DNA of 64,000 bases from Ctenosaura bakeri (Eukaryota > Chordata > Lepidosauria > Squamata > Iguanidae), in contig CAOLHI010001291.1 in the NCBI GenBank assembly GCA_948474755.1, positions 1-64,000 on the forward strand, in the 5' to 3' direction. The position numbers were made by a program, and so were the translations under genes. Positions 23,880 to 35,565 of this stretch are shown here, one piece after another. Position 1 is the first letter of the stretch. Each line of letters starts with the position of its first letter. The notes under the pieces were generated by a model. That model did not search any database and had not been told where the DNA came from. It saw only the letters and a list, made by a program, of their open reading frames with translations.

Positions 23880-24560
23880 TTCACCCTATCCTAGATAAGA
23901 CTGCTCTCCTACCAAGAATCAGGTTTGCTATGTAGGGGTGCCCCTACATCCAACTTTGTCACTAAAAGCCAAACATCCTCCTTCGATCAACTGAGGCTGG
24001 CATACTTTCCTAGACAGAAACACCTGGCCATAGATGACCTTACTCTGGTAACATCCAGGACTGACTACTGTAATCATTATGTACCCTGGCTGGGGAATCC
24101 TACAAAGTAGAATCCAAAAAAGTAACTTGTCCAGGCTCCAGTTTTGCATGAGATACTTCCCTGATGACAGTCCAAAAACATATTTTAATTAAGAATACAT
24201 ATGCTGCTTTATTAACTGGTTCTGGACATAGGAAACATGTTATTCAAATGTTTAAAGAAAGAAGTTCTTGGCGTGTGAAGTGTTGACATTTATCTTGTCA
24301 GGCCCTATACAACCTGAGGCCTAGGTACCTGAAGGACTCTGTTCCCTTATCAACCTTGCCCATAATATGGGAACATCAGCAGAGACTTTCCTTGGTCTTT
24401 GTCATCTGGTTTGATACTGCTGGCAAAAGATGAAGGAGCATTTTCAGTACCCGTACTCTAAGTGTAGAACTGACTCCCCAGGAAGGCCCATGTAGTAGTT
24501 TTCTTGTAAACCTTTGGATGCCAGTCAGTTTCTGTGTTTTTATTATAATTGGCATTTTAC
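23880..24560 (+). mobile_element. L2 LINE fragment (reverse transcriptase C-terminal part)
   Basis: The + frame reads LRLAYFPRQKHLAIDDL then LVTSRTDYCNHYV, which follows the L2 pattern 'LRPxLPxxDLxxxIHALVTSRLDYCN'. Further on, with frame changes, 'ALYNLRPRYLKDSVPLS' follows the L2 'P.YL.D.L' pattern. It is strongly degraded with several frameshifts. The minus-strand open frames here are shadows. Confidence 0.75.
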
Positions 24561-25172
24561 TCACCAGCCTTAATTGATCTTATAAGTAGTTATTTTTATT
24601 TTCCTACTGACTCTTCTAACTTTTTTGTAAACATTCCTGGGAGTCATTAAGCTGTGTGAAATAAATGAAGTAAATTGGCCATCCAGTGTTTGATAAGCTA
24701 ATTGTGTGGTTTAAATACAGTGACATTCTTTTTTCCTGTCTTCATTTAGTCCTCCAATCATTGTTATATGAACATACAAGCATAACAAACAGAAGACTAA
24801 TATTTACTGGGAGGAGAAGCTTTATACTTGTTAACATTGACCTTAAAAAAGTCTCAGATGCAAAACAGATAAGGATTCTCCCCACCCCCCACAAGGTGGT
24901 AGTATCAGGGAAGTTGTATATAGTTAATATTTTCCCTAGAGTATCTCCGTCCTGCACCAGTGAAAAGGTAATTACAGAACTGCTGCTACCAGTTTGCTTA
25001 AGGTCAAATTGCTTTTTCCTCTCCCTGATCTTTGCTTGTCAGATGTGTAGCTAGATACCTGATACATAACTAAAGCCATTTTCTCAAGTGACACTTAAAA
25101 CTTTTTATTTGTTTTCTGTGTTTCTTTCATTAGTAATTGATTTTTACTTTTCTGGGCTACTTCCCCTCCTGC

Positions 25173-25203
25173 AAAAAAAAAAAAAAAAAAGAACAAAAAA
25201 GAA
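25173..25203. repeat. A-rich tract
   Basis: An 18-base A run followed by A-rich units. Confidence 0.85.
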
Positions 25204-25925
25204 AATATCAGCTGCTACTATAATTGCTATCACTATATATGGGTGTTTTCAGAGCTCTATAAGTGAAATTTAAAAAAATGATAGAAAGGCATGCTCCTGT
25301 CCTACAGGACCTTTGGCTCTTTTTTAAAATTATATTTATTTCAAGGGGAATGAATATATGCACACACGCACTGTATTTCTTCCATTAATAACATTCACAA
25401 ACAGTCAGTCTTGGAATAATGCTAAGAATGCCTTCCTTACCAGTTCATCACCCAGTTCCACTTCTTTAGTGTGTTGTTTATACTGTAGTTGCAAAAAAGG
25501 TTTGAGAAACTGCTTTGACTCAGCTCAGTAAAATCAATAAAGTGAATGCTTTCTGTGTCAGACTCAAGACCAAAACCATTTTAAAGCTTGTTAACTTTCT
25601 TCAATATTTATAACTTCTTCTTGTTCCATCATTTGGCTTTCTCAAGAAACAAAGGCTTTGAAAGTCTTCACACTTTATTGCTTACTGTGGTTGTAGCAAG
25701 GTACAGGATTTCCTGCCCCCAGGAAAGTACATTTTGTTTGAGTTTTGCTTATTTTTTTAAGTTATTGAGAGGAAGTTCTTTACAGCAAAAGTAACTGAGT
25801 AGATTAATGTTTTGCTTTTTAAATTAATATTTGCCATATTTAATTTATACAAATCAGTTTCTTGGATGTTAAAGTTCTGCTTGCTAATATTTTAGACATA
25901 GTAGGAATACTGTCTGGAATGTATA

Positions 25926-25927
<2 letters not shown>

Positions 25928-25968
<41 letters not shown>
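25928..25968. repeat. (AT)n microsatellite
   Basis: About 20 uninterrupted dinucleotide units. Confidence 0.93.
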
Positions 25969-25970
<2 letters not shown>

Positions 25971-26981
25971 AGCTTATATATATTAACCATGCTTAGCCTA
26001 ACCCCAGCAGTATGTGAGATGATGAATCCATTACCTTGATACTATCTGGGAAAGGTTCAGGTACAGAAACTTCTCAGGTCAGCATAAAAGTCAGGCCAAG
26101 CAAGTAATCTTGCGTTCTTGAAAACACTGGTTCTGCACATTAGTGAGCTGAGTTCCCAGGAATGAAAAACAAAGAGAAATCTACTGCTTTGAATCTAGAA
26201 TCACAGTCTATAGGATAATAATCATTGGTACTGTACAACTGTCTTGTGTTCTCCAGCTCCACTTTTTGCAGCACTGAAGAGACAGAGAAAGAGCAGGGAA
26301 GCACTCAGATAAGCCAAGCTGGGGATGCAAAGACATCTGGGCTGACGGTCAGGGCTACTGGAAACAACCTCCCTCTCCCTATCCATTCCATGGAAGGAGG
26401 AAGAGGGAAAAGAATGAAGAAGTGAAGTGGTAGTGTCCGCTATAGTTGTCCTTGCATGCAAAGATAAAAAGTCTTCACTACCATTATCTCCTCCCTCTTC
26501 TCCCTCCTTGAGGCATCCAGCAACCTGAGCACCAGTAGTGATGCTACTGTTTATTCATTATTTTTAAATGGGAGTTGTCTGGAGTATAAGGCTATGAGGA
26601 TTAGTTTTAAAAAAATGCTTGGCCGCATGATCTACTGCAGGCTTCAAGGTATGAGAAAAATCAAGTTAACATCTTACCAGCTCTGAGACAAGTTACTAAC
26701 CTTTATAATATTTTCCTCAGATTCTTTCTTCCCATCTCCGCCCAGCATTGTGGTGTTTCTGGACTTCTAATGCATTGTTGTGTTATTGCTTCTGTTTGTC
26801 CTTTCAGTTTACAGTGAAGGCAAAATGATGATAATAAAAGCAATGTCAGTTGGACACAACCAGTGCAGGAAACCAGAGTTTCTCATTTGTTCATGGTATT
26901 TAAATGTCCACTTGCCAAGAGCTTTATAGCCTTAGTTATTTTTTAAATGTGACTAAAATTTTGAATTCCCTTTTGCCATAG

Positions 26982-27101
26982 ATCATGGTAATGTCAGATG
27001 GAACATCAGCTGCTTCAGGGCAGAGTCTTCACCTCCCCAATCTTCCCAGTAATTCCCTGTCTTTTTCTGAAGTGAAGAAGAAATCATCTCATGGGCCAAA
27101 G
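26982..27101 (+). CDS. MLLT3: MLLT3 linker exon resembling the ENL (MLLT1) linker; probable cassette exon
   Basis: The 120 nt (40 codons, phase 0 at both ends) translate to IMVMSDGTSAASG, then LHLPNLPSNSLSFSE, then VKKKSSHGPK. They lie between a ttgccatag acceptor and an AAG/gtgaga donor, and the frame is open throughout. The ENL paralogue has a segment of nearly equal length after its YEATS domain, which begins VMVMPEG and ends PSHGSK. Canonical human AF9, as I know it, lacks this segment and joins KAGG directly to DPNRS. Because the exon is a multiple of three and symmetrical in phase, the transcript stays in frame with or without it. The peptide is rich in Ser and Lys and has no folded domain. 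That it is transcribed is inferred from splice sites and paralogue likeness; no RNA evidence is available here. Confidence 0.85.
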
Positions 27102-28324
27102 GTGAGACATGCCCTGGTATTAGATATGAGGGTGTTCCTTGTTCGACACTTATGAATGTTGCATGGTCAATGAACCAAGAAGTAACAAGTTCAAAGCAGT
27201 ACCTAAATCAGTGAAGTAACCATCATTCAAAGATAGATTTATGACCCATGAATATTTGAGTTTCTTTCCACTTGTTTTGCTTTAAAAAAATGTATGGTTT
27301 ATAACTACTTCCCGTATAGTAAACTTCCTCACATCTAGTAGATATAAAATTTTGAATATCTCTGATAAAATTGCCTCTATATATTTGACCACATAGGTTT
27401 ATGGTTGATGATCTTAATGAGTAGCATATGATCAGAAGTTAAACCCTGCAGTAGTTCAGGTTTATGTTCCCTCATCTGCAAAGCTGTGATGATGGAATGT
27501 GACTCCCCTGTTGAAAAAGGTGTTGGAGCCACCAGTTTGTTTTTGGATATAATTCAGTGTTAGTGATGACCTTTAATTCTCCGAGTGGTTTATGACCAAT
27601 TAAGGACTGTTTTCTCCCATACAAATCTGCCCACCTATCGAGGTCATCTCCAGAGCCTGCCTCCACTTATATCCCAACAACTGCTGAAGTATGTCCAGTT
27701 AGGACTAGGGAGTAAGCCTTTCTGGTGGCTGCACTTGGGCTCTTGAATTGTCATCCAAGGAGTCTATTCTTATTTCTTCTTACAAACGTTACGGAAGGTG
27801 ATACGGAACTTCCTTTTTAAAAGGAAGGTTCCAGTATGCAAATTTTCTGTATTTTCGTAACCCTGTTTTTATTTGCACTGTACTTTTCTGTTTCTGCTTC
27901 TTGTGTTTTATGTTACATTGGAAGAGTATTTTCAGTTGCAAAGTTAATGATTTTAGAAACATGTGGTATAAACATTCATGTTTCTTAATCTAGCCCAAAT
28001 TCCCAAGTACTTTCCCTGGATTGACAGAATAAAATAAAATGGCGAGATCAGTCTTTCAGAATGAGTCTTTCAGACTTTTAAGACTTTAAGACACTTCTTT
28101 CAGAAGTGTCTTAATTGTATTTTGAGGGACCCAGCATTTTTAATCCTGTGATGCCACTAATTTATAGCTGTCCCCAGTTTTATGAGTCTTTACTTATGCT
28201 ATACTGTTTATTACATGAAGGATTTAGATAGTAAGGTATTTAAGGTAGTAGGAGAAATTTAGAGCTACTTCCCTGTCGTTCTCTAAATCCATGTGAATGT
28301 GGATAGATGGCAGTATTTTTGCAT

Positions 28325-28665
28325 ATTTATTTGTTTAAAAACCACATTTGTATTGCTTTTCACCTCTAACAGGGGCCTCAAATGCATTTTGTATAACAAA
28401 ATTAACACTTGAACAATAAGAAAATTAAATTAAAACCAGAACCCTAAAATAAAAGGCTAGAGTTAAAATCTTCAAAAACCCCAAAAGCCAAGCAAAATAG
28501 AAAATGCTGTTATTGCCAACCTACTTGCTATCAGTGGTTAAGCTAGCCATGTCTTCTGTTATGGAATTCCATAAGCAGGATGGTGCTACAGAAAGAGACC
28601 CTGTGTTGTGTCTCCTCCAGTCAAACATATCAAAGCCTCTGAAGATGATCTCAACCTAGGGGAAG
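28325..28665. mobile_element. L2-like LINE/SINE 3' region, degraded (possible)
   Basis: A tttattt lead-in, 'acaggggcctcaaatgca', A-rich aattaa/aaaac tracts, then 'tatggaattccataagcagg' and 'gaagatgatctcaacctagggg'. The order recalls a common squamate L2-related 3' repeat. Similar weaker tracts occur near 35940-36080 and 36840-37030. Confidence 0.4.
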
Positions 28666-29609
28666 TTTCAAAAAGGAAAAGTCAGTCTTTTAGACTGTAA
28701 CAAGCGACTCAAGCAAGTGGAAGACTGTATGTTTGCAGTGCATATTTCATGTGGACATCTGTGTTTACATAGTATAAACTAGTTGTGTCTTTGTATGAGT
28801 CTGAATTTGCATCTGTAATTTCATTGTACATTGTATTCTAAACTTTCTTTAAACTATGGAGAGTCAGACTAGAACTGAAATGAACTGAAGTATATAGCAC
28901 AGCAGAACAGAGTTTATGGTCAATGCATAACTTTCCATAATGGGACATCGCTAGTTCTTCATGTCAATAGTCATTTCATTGCTTTAGTTGTCCTTTTTGA
29001 CTTTGATTGCATTTAAATTTATCTAAAAACTTTAAAACAATATCAATCCATCTGTTTTATGTACTTCTAAGAGTTCAGCTAATTTTGTATGGCAATGAAA
29101 TGAAATGAAACTTTTGAAATAGTTCTTGGATCTCACAGAATAAATGGTGCCTCATGCTCATATTCCACATCTAGCATACATTAAAAGAGAACATTTTTCA
29201 TATACTATTGGGAAATCAGTCTAATCCCATTCACAGCCTTCCTTGAGGATCATATGGAATTGGCTACAGGTGTGAAGGGAGATGGCAGACCACTCCCATT
29301 TGTGTGCAGTGATTTCTTTAGATCTTGGCAATATCCTGTGCTTCTGTTGTACCGTTGTGATTACTCTGTTCCCAACAGTTGATTGTATATGTATGTGTTG
29401 AGGAAGGCAAACCAAGAGTTAATACATTATATCACATCCTATATGTATACACTGTTTATTGGAAAAATTCCCATGGGTTTATCTAAATGGCAGTAGCTTT
29501 CTACAACAGATGATCTGCTCAGATTACTCAAAAACGATCTCATGAAATGAAGCTAGATTGTCTGTCAAGGATGTTCAGTTCACTCTTATTTACATAGGGT
29601 GATATGATA

Positions 29610-29815
29610 TCCACAGCAGTGCTTCTCAGACTATCTGATATGCAGGGCCAGCTATTACTGTTCCAGTGAGCCAGAGACAGGTGTTAAATTTGTGCCCATT
29701 AGATATAATTTTTTGTTTCTTTCCTGTTAACCTGCCAGAAACTGGCAACCAATGGCTCAATGACTGACGCCGTAACGGGGACCACAGCTTTGAATATCAC
29801 TGAACTACAGGGTTA
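29610..29815. mobile_element. hAT-like non-autonomous fragment (possible)
   Basis: Starts 'cagcagtgcttctcagactatctg' and ends 'gctttgaatatcactg', resembling the 'cagtggttctcaaa ... aatatcactg' ends of hAT/Charlie-type elements. A related but different fragment starts near 10706. Confidence 0.35.
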
Positions 29816-30951
29816 ATGCCAATAGAGAAACAGTAGTTTAGTCATGGGTTGCAAGATTTGCATTGTAGTCAGTTAGTTTCAAACAAAATTAGTTGAGACT
29901 TAATTTATGCTAGGTTTTACTTTTAATGATTTAGAAGATGGCATTTTTTAATTTTTTTTAAAAAACATCCTCTTTTTAAAAACTACAGTGTTCCCATTGG
30001 CTTTTTGTCTGTCATCGCCTTTACTAGCATTGTCTTTTGCCTCCATACACCACCATGTATGTTCCTTCCTTTATCTCATATATTCTAGAGTGAAACATCT
30101 TGTACTGGCCAGCAGGTGTTGGAATGGGTGATGAGACCCTCATCACCTCATTGCATGGTGCTCAGATGAGCATAGCCATGAGGTAAAGATGGTCTGACAT
30201 GGCTCTCAATGTTGTTTTAGTGTTTTTGTTGAGCTTCTTCTCGTTTTGTAATTTTGTTTTAATCAAAATGGTGCATTATTTTGTGAAAAAACAAATAGTT
30301 TATCCCTTTCTCCTTTTGTTCAACAAAATTGTGAAACTATTGCAGGCCAGATTTTTTGTTGGCTGTAATTTTAATAGGCTTTCTGGATCCGTTCACAAGA
30401 TTTTGAGCATGGTAATGGAAATGATGATGATGATCAGGATGTAATCCATCTGTCTTGGGTCCTGTACCAAGAGAAAAGCCAGAAATGAATCAAATACAGA
30501 AGGAAATCATATATTTATAATCAGTAATCATAACTTGAAAAGCAGCTCATTAAATCTGATTTATTGAAACTACCATTGATGTTTCTTAGCTGAGAGAACT
30601 TATCCAATATAGCAGTGCAATTTGGAATTATTGGTGTAAATTTAAGTAGTTAAACAGTATGAGGTACTTAAGAAGCCACTAGCATTGCAGTATTACATAA
30701 GATCTGCTCTATCCCCCAATAAGATCTGTCCCACCCCCCAAATTTTTATTCTTGTTTCCAATTAAATCCTGTGGAATGGGTTGGTCAAACACAAATGTCA
30801 CATTTATAGCTAAACTCTCAGCACAACAAGAAAAAGACATACACATTTCTGTTCACTTTATAATGTCAGCCTGAGTCTAGGACATTTTTCAAGCTTAGCT
30901 TGGTGTAAATTCCAGCTTAACATTATTAATTCCAGGTATGCATGGTTAAGA

Positions 30952-31180
30952 GAGCCAGCATGGTGTAGAGGTTTGAGTGTTGAACTAGAACTCTAGGAGA
31001 CCAGGGTTCAAATCCCCTCTTGGCCATAGGAATTTACTGGGTGACCTTAGGCAAGTAACAGTCAGCCTCAGAGGAAAGCAAAGGCAAATTCCTTCTGAAA
31101 AATCTTGCCAAGAAAACCTCATGATAGGTTTGCCTTAGGGTTGTAAGTCAGAAATTACTTAAAAGCACATAACAGCAATG
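30952..31180 (+). repeat. Sauria-type SINE, full length
   Basis: Head 'gagccagcatggtgtagagg' (A box), 'agggttcaaatcccc' (B box), body 'tactgggtgaccttaggcaag', and tail 'aagtcagaaattacttaaaagcacat'. One of the most complete copies in the window. Confidence 0.9.
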
Positions 31181-31423
31181 CATAATATATAACTTACATT
31201 GTGTGCATCATGTATAATGCATTAGCTGAAACCAAGATTATTTATATGAAGCATCAGGGGATGTCTATTATTATTTCCATCAGGGGATGGCAAGATAAAA
31301 TGTGCAAACATGTATGAATGGCAATTTAACTGACAATCTCATTAGTAACAACAGTTTAAGGCATCAAAACCAAACTAAAACTAAAAACATATCCATCAAT
31401 TTATATAGCATTTGTTATTTTGC

Positions 31424-31645
31424 AGCTTCAAGTTGTTTCCAACTTATGGAGACCCTCAGGCAAACCTATCATGGGGATTTCTTGACAAGATTTGTTCAGA
31501 GGCAGTTTGCCTTTGTGTTTCTCTCAGGCTGAGAGCATGTGACTTGCCCAAAGTCACCCAGTGGGTTTCCATGGCCGAGCAGGGATTTGAACTTCAACTC
31601 CTAGCCCAATACTCAAACCCCACTACACCATGCTGGCTCTCCCAT
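31424..31645 (-). repeat. Sauria-type SINE, full length, antisense
   Basis: The + strand shows the complement of the tail (cttcaagttgtttccaactta), then the body (gcccaaagtcacccagtggg) and the head (aaaccccactacaccatgctggctc). It faces the copy at 30952 with 243 bp between, forming a large inverted pair. Confidence 0.9.
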
Positions 31646-32079
31646 GTAATTATACGTATGTATAAAAATGATGGTGAGTCTCCATGTCAAAATGTTAACT
31701 ATGTAGTTCTATCTAGAGAATACTAACCTTGAGATATTCTGTTATTCAGTGATTTGCAGATAGCTTATCATCTAAAAATCTTTATTAAGAGACATATTAG
31801 TGAACTTTATTCCTTTGAATCACACTAGCAAAAAAAAAATACTTTTGTGATCTCTTCACAAATACATGTGTATAACATTATTCTGTTTTCACTATATCTT
31901 TAGTCTTTACTCTCTACATTTTTCTTTATTGCTAGTAATGCATTCCACTCTGCTTCTTTGTTGCTATGCTGTTTTCACAAAACTTGGCAAATGTAAAGAG
32001 AGGTTGCAATGTCTTAATGTCTGTAGCTCAAGCACAGAAGACTAGACCACTGTTAACTTTGTGATTTCCATTGTTGCAG

Positions 32080-32682
32080 GACCCAAGTAAAAGCGTAAGC
32101 ACTAGCAGCAGCAGTAGTAACAGTTTTTCAAAGCCCCATAAATTAACAAAGGAGCACAAGGAGAAACCGCCTAAAGACTCTAAAGAACATAAAAGTGCCT
32201 TCAAAGAACCTTCCAGGGAACATATCAAATCTTCCAAAGAATCCTCTAAGAAACCCAAAGAAAACAAACCGCTGAAGGATGAAAAAATTGTTCCTAAGAT
32301 GGCCTTCAAGGAACCCAAACCTATATCAAAGGAGCCAAAATCTGAAAATAACATACTTACCATAACAGGTGGACAGCAACAAGAGAAGAAGGCCCCAACT
32401 AAAAGGCCTCCTGGCATGGATTCTGAGGATCTTGCAGCCAAAAAGAAGAAGAAAAGTGGCTCGGAGGCTTTATTTAAAAGTTTTTCTAATGCTCCCCCAC
32501 TGATACTTACTTGTTCCACTGCTGACAAAAAACAGACAAAGGATAAATCTCAGTTTAAGATTGGGAAAGTCAAAATGGAAAGTGAGACACTGGAGAAGAA
32601 GAAAAATATGTTACCACCTTTTGATGATATTGTGGACCCTAATGATTCTGATGTGGAAGAGAACATGTCCTCGAAATCTGAC
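32080..32682 (+). CDS. MLLT3: MLLT3 (AF9) large exon: serine run, Lys-rich region and NLS
   Basis: The 603 nt (201 codons, phase 0 at both ends) start DPSKSVSTSSSSSNSFSKPH, continue through HKEKPPKDSKEHK, AFKEPSREH, SSKESSKKPKEN and KMAFKEPKPISKEP, and end DDIVDPNDSDVEEN then SSKSD. This is the disordered middle of AF9. The KRPP...AAKKKKKSG stretch corresponds to the nuclear localisation signal, followed by EALFKSFSNAPPLILTCS, which is highly conserved with human AF9. The poly-serine tract is very short (one run of five Ser) where human AF9 has a run of about forty. The acceptor is ccattgttgcag and the donor is GAC/gtaagg. The 166-codon minus frame over it is an antisense shadow. The + reading past 32682 runs into the intron and is not coding. 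Confidence 0.97.
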
Positions 32683-34951
32683 GTAAGGTTTTGTATTTCT
32701 ATCAATTTTTTTTTATTTTTTTGCCCTTCTGTAGGATTTTCTGTATTTATCCTTTTAAAAAATAGTATTTGGGCCTAGTGATTTATCTGTGATAACATCA
32801 AAATGATGTGTAATGCAAAATGCTGGAAATTTACAGTAGCTGCTTTGATTTGCCTATTGCTTTGTTTGTAATCAAAGAGTAATGTGAGGCAAGAAAGACC
32901 TTTCTGTAGAATTTCCTCTTAAAGCCAGGAAATGGGTTTTATACTGTCTGTGTGTGTATGTGTGTGCACGTGCAAACTAACTTCTTAAAGTCCATAGTAC
33001 AGTGTGCCTGCTTTGTATGCAGGGATTCAGTTCCAAGAGCCCTGGTGTAAAAAAAACCATGAGGCATCACATTCGTGCATGAGGAGGTCGCGAGAGGAGG
33101 GCTCAGTGTATTTGATCACTGTGAAACAAGTCTGTAAAAGAAATAATACATTAAAACTTCGTATGTGAACAGACTTTGAACAGGAGTAGTGTGTGCAAAT
33201 TCTATCTATGATAGAATGGTCTGTTCTTAGTCAGGATGATTAATTGTTTGCATACTTATGCTTAGGTTGTCCCTAAATCCTAGGGCCACTTCAAGGTTGT
33301 GCTTCCATTGGTGGTGATTAAGCTGGGTTGGCTGATCAAAGACATAGTCAGATGTTCAAATTATGCAATAAGGTAAAGCAAGGATGAACATTCCAGCTTC
33401 ATCACTTGTGTAGATTCCATATACAGTTTAAAATTTGGAACACTAACATTAATAGTATTGTGGGCAACAAACATGCCCTTATATATTACACTGCAAGCTG
33501 AAATTTAGAAATGTAAGGGAACTGTTGCATCTGAACTTATGCTTTTGTAAAATATATTGTTGATTCTTAAGAGAGCAAAAAACAGAAACTGAATGAAAAA
33601 TATATTATCCTTAGGAGGAGAACATGTATTGTTCCAAGAATCCAGACCTGTTGGTTGTCATATTACATAAGGGATTGCAGATTGGCCTTGGAGATCATGT
33701 GTGTTAGTGATACTCATTATTACAGGAAGGAGGTGAAATATATTGAACAAGGTGAATTGTTATATGTACCTGGGGGGGTGATTGTTCATAGTAGATGAAA
33801 ATAAGATATTTGAAAGTAAATATTAATCTCTATCATTATTATTCTAGTTAGTTATGGGAAATAAAAGGCTATTATCATCACTTCTTTTCCCCTTTGGGGT
33901 TTAAGGGCAGAAGATTTGTTTTCATGTGTCAACTGACTAAAACTGCTTATTCTCTACAAGAATTTTCTATGATTTCCCCACCCCACATTCACTGTCTCCC
34001 ATTAATGAAAGTGTACTGTGGTGCGGAATGTGTAGTTTGATTAGTCAGTCCAGGCATTTGGAATTAAATTAGGTAGTCTTTACTATATTTATACAGGTTC
34101 TTAAAGATCAGAGTTGTCATATTTACTTACATAGCCTTTGAAAGTGTTTCTTTCATCGACTTTCGACCTGTCTAATCTCTTCTTTGGCTTCACCTTTGTT
34201 CTTCCTTTTGTGTGTTCTCCCCCTTTATGGTCTTGTCTTTGAGCAGAATTTGTCCGTTACACCAACCACACTGTTTTTGGTCATTTGGTTCTTACCTGTT
34301 AGTAGTCAGTGGCAGTGGATTCACTCTACCAGGAACTGGAATGGTCACCAAAAGTTAAGCAATCTTTAGGATGCAGCAGTAGAAGGGGCTACTGAGAGAA
34401 TGTGCTGGCAAAGTTAAAATGTGTGGGTTGGGGTGATAATGGTATGACTGATAACAATGCTTCCTAAGCTACACAGAAAAGTGGTCTTTGGTATCCATCT
34501 AAAACCCACATTTGCAGATCTACACAGTTTATTTTTCCCCATACTGTCTGTCTTTACACATCTTCCCAGTAGTCGCAGTGCAAATCAGCACAGTATACAG
34601 TGTATGTCAATTCAGAAGTAAGGAAGAGTGGACTGGAGAATAACTATAGACAGCAAGTTCAAAAAGCGTAGCTCCAAATCTAACTCTTTTCATGTTGTAA
34701 TAGGAGTAGCAGTTTTAGCAATAGTAGTACTAGTAGTGAGATAACCCTAATAACAGAGGATAAGTTTTTCGAATCCAGCAACAACTCTTTAGAAGACATT
34801 AGTGCAAAGAATTTGGAGGAGGTGTGATGTGAGGAGGGGGATAATAATAAAGACTTTGGAACTGGATTTAAGAACAATAAAAAATTTAGTGTACTCTGCT
34901 CTGGCCAAGGGGAAGAACAAAACAAAAATGGAATGCCAACCTTAAGCCAAC

Positions 34952-35158
34952 TAGGGGCCTTTCTGCACTACACTGTTCTAGTGCTATTATTCCACTTTCA
35001 ATGTCCTGTGGAATTCTAGGGTTTGTAGTTTACTGAGGCCAAAGAGCTCTCTGGCTGAGAAGTCTAAATGCTTCTTCCTAAACTGAAAACACCAAGATTC
35101 CTGAGGATGTTGAAAATGGAATGATAGCACTGTAACAGTATAGTGTGGAAAGGCCCTA
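34952..35158. mobile_element. Palindromic hAT-like MITE
   Basis: The left end taggggcctttctgcac pairs with the right end gtgtggaaaggcccta. The inner part is also inverted: ctattattccactttcaatgtcctgtgg on the left and gaggatgttgaaaatggaatgatagcac on the right. Termini of the TAGGG...GC type are shared with the element at 8698, and the inner arms with 41925. Confidence 0.75.
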
Positions 35159-35227
35159 GGAAAGACGTGAAAAAAGAATCTGCCACTAGAACCTGTTTTA
35201 AAATAAAAACAAACAAACAAAAAGATA

Positions 35228-35565
35228 CACAGTGGCCCCTCTACTTTTGTGAAGGTTTGGGAACCCTCAAGAAAGTGGAAAAACTGCAAATAACCCCCCA
35301 GATCCCCCTCCCAATCCCTTGCCTTTTGCATGCCAGGGCCAGAGGCAAGGGAATGGGGAGGGGGTTGCAGAGGGAGCACGCCTCCCCTTCCCCACCGCCA
35401 AATTTCCTTGCTTTTTGTCCAGGTGCTTGCCTTCCTTCTCCGTGCCTGACAAAATGCAGGGGAACCAGGGGGGTAAGAAGAATGGGGGCGAGGTGAAGGT
35501 ATGTGTGTGCCTCACAAATAATCAAAGTTGCAAAAGTCAAACTTGCAAATGTGGAGAGAGGACTG
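35228..35565. mobile_element. Tigger-like non-autonomous element
   Basis: Left 'cagtggcccctctacttttgtgaagg' and right 'cttgcaaatgtggagagaggactg' are inverted ends, with TA following at 35566. The interior is GC-rich and gives several overlapping meaningless open frames on both strands. Same family as 6112 and 46987. Confidence 0.7.

Larger units (their letters stand above)
22938..26981 (+). other. MLLT3: MLLT3 intron (4.0 kb)
   Basis: Contains a palindromic MITE (23488), a CR1 terminal piece (23746), an L2 LINE fragment (23880), and poly-A and (AT)n tracts. No other exon was recognised. It ends with ttgccatag at 26981. Confidence 0.88.
27102..32079 (+). other. MLLT3: MLLT3 intron (5.0 kb)
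   Basis: Mostly unclassified sequence. Recognised repeats are an L2-like 3' region near 28325, a hAT-like fragment near 29610, and two opposed Sauria SINEs at 30952 and 31424. No other exon was recognised. It ends with ccattgttgcag at 32079. Confidence 0.88.

Noticed and set aside
30952..31030. Possible tRNA gene (A and B box present)
   Set aside because: The tRNA-like head is followed by the Sauria SINE body. The same head occurs in the other SINE copies, and no cloverleaf acceptor stem could be closed.
32028..32528. 166-codon open frame on the minus strand
   Set aside because: It is the antisense shadow of the MLLT3 603-nt exon. The Leu/Ser-rich translation comes from Lys/Ser codons read backwards, and the + strand product is highly conserved.
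32071..32778. Full 235-codon + frame as one coding unit
   Set aside because: It includes intronic bases on both sides. The splice acceptor at 32079 and donor at 32683, with homology ending at SKSD, limit the coding part to 32080-32682.
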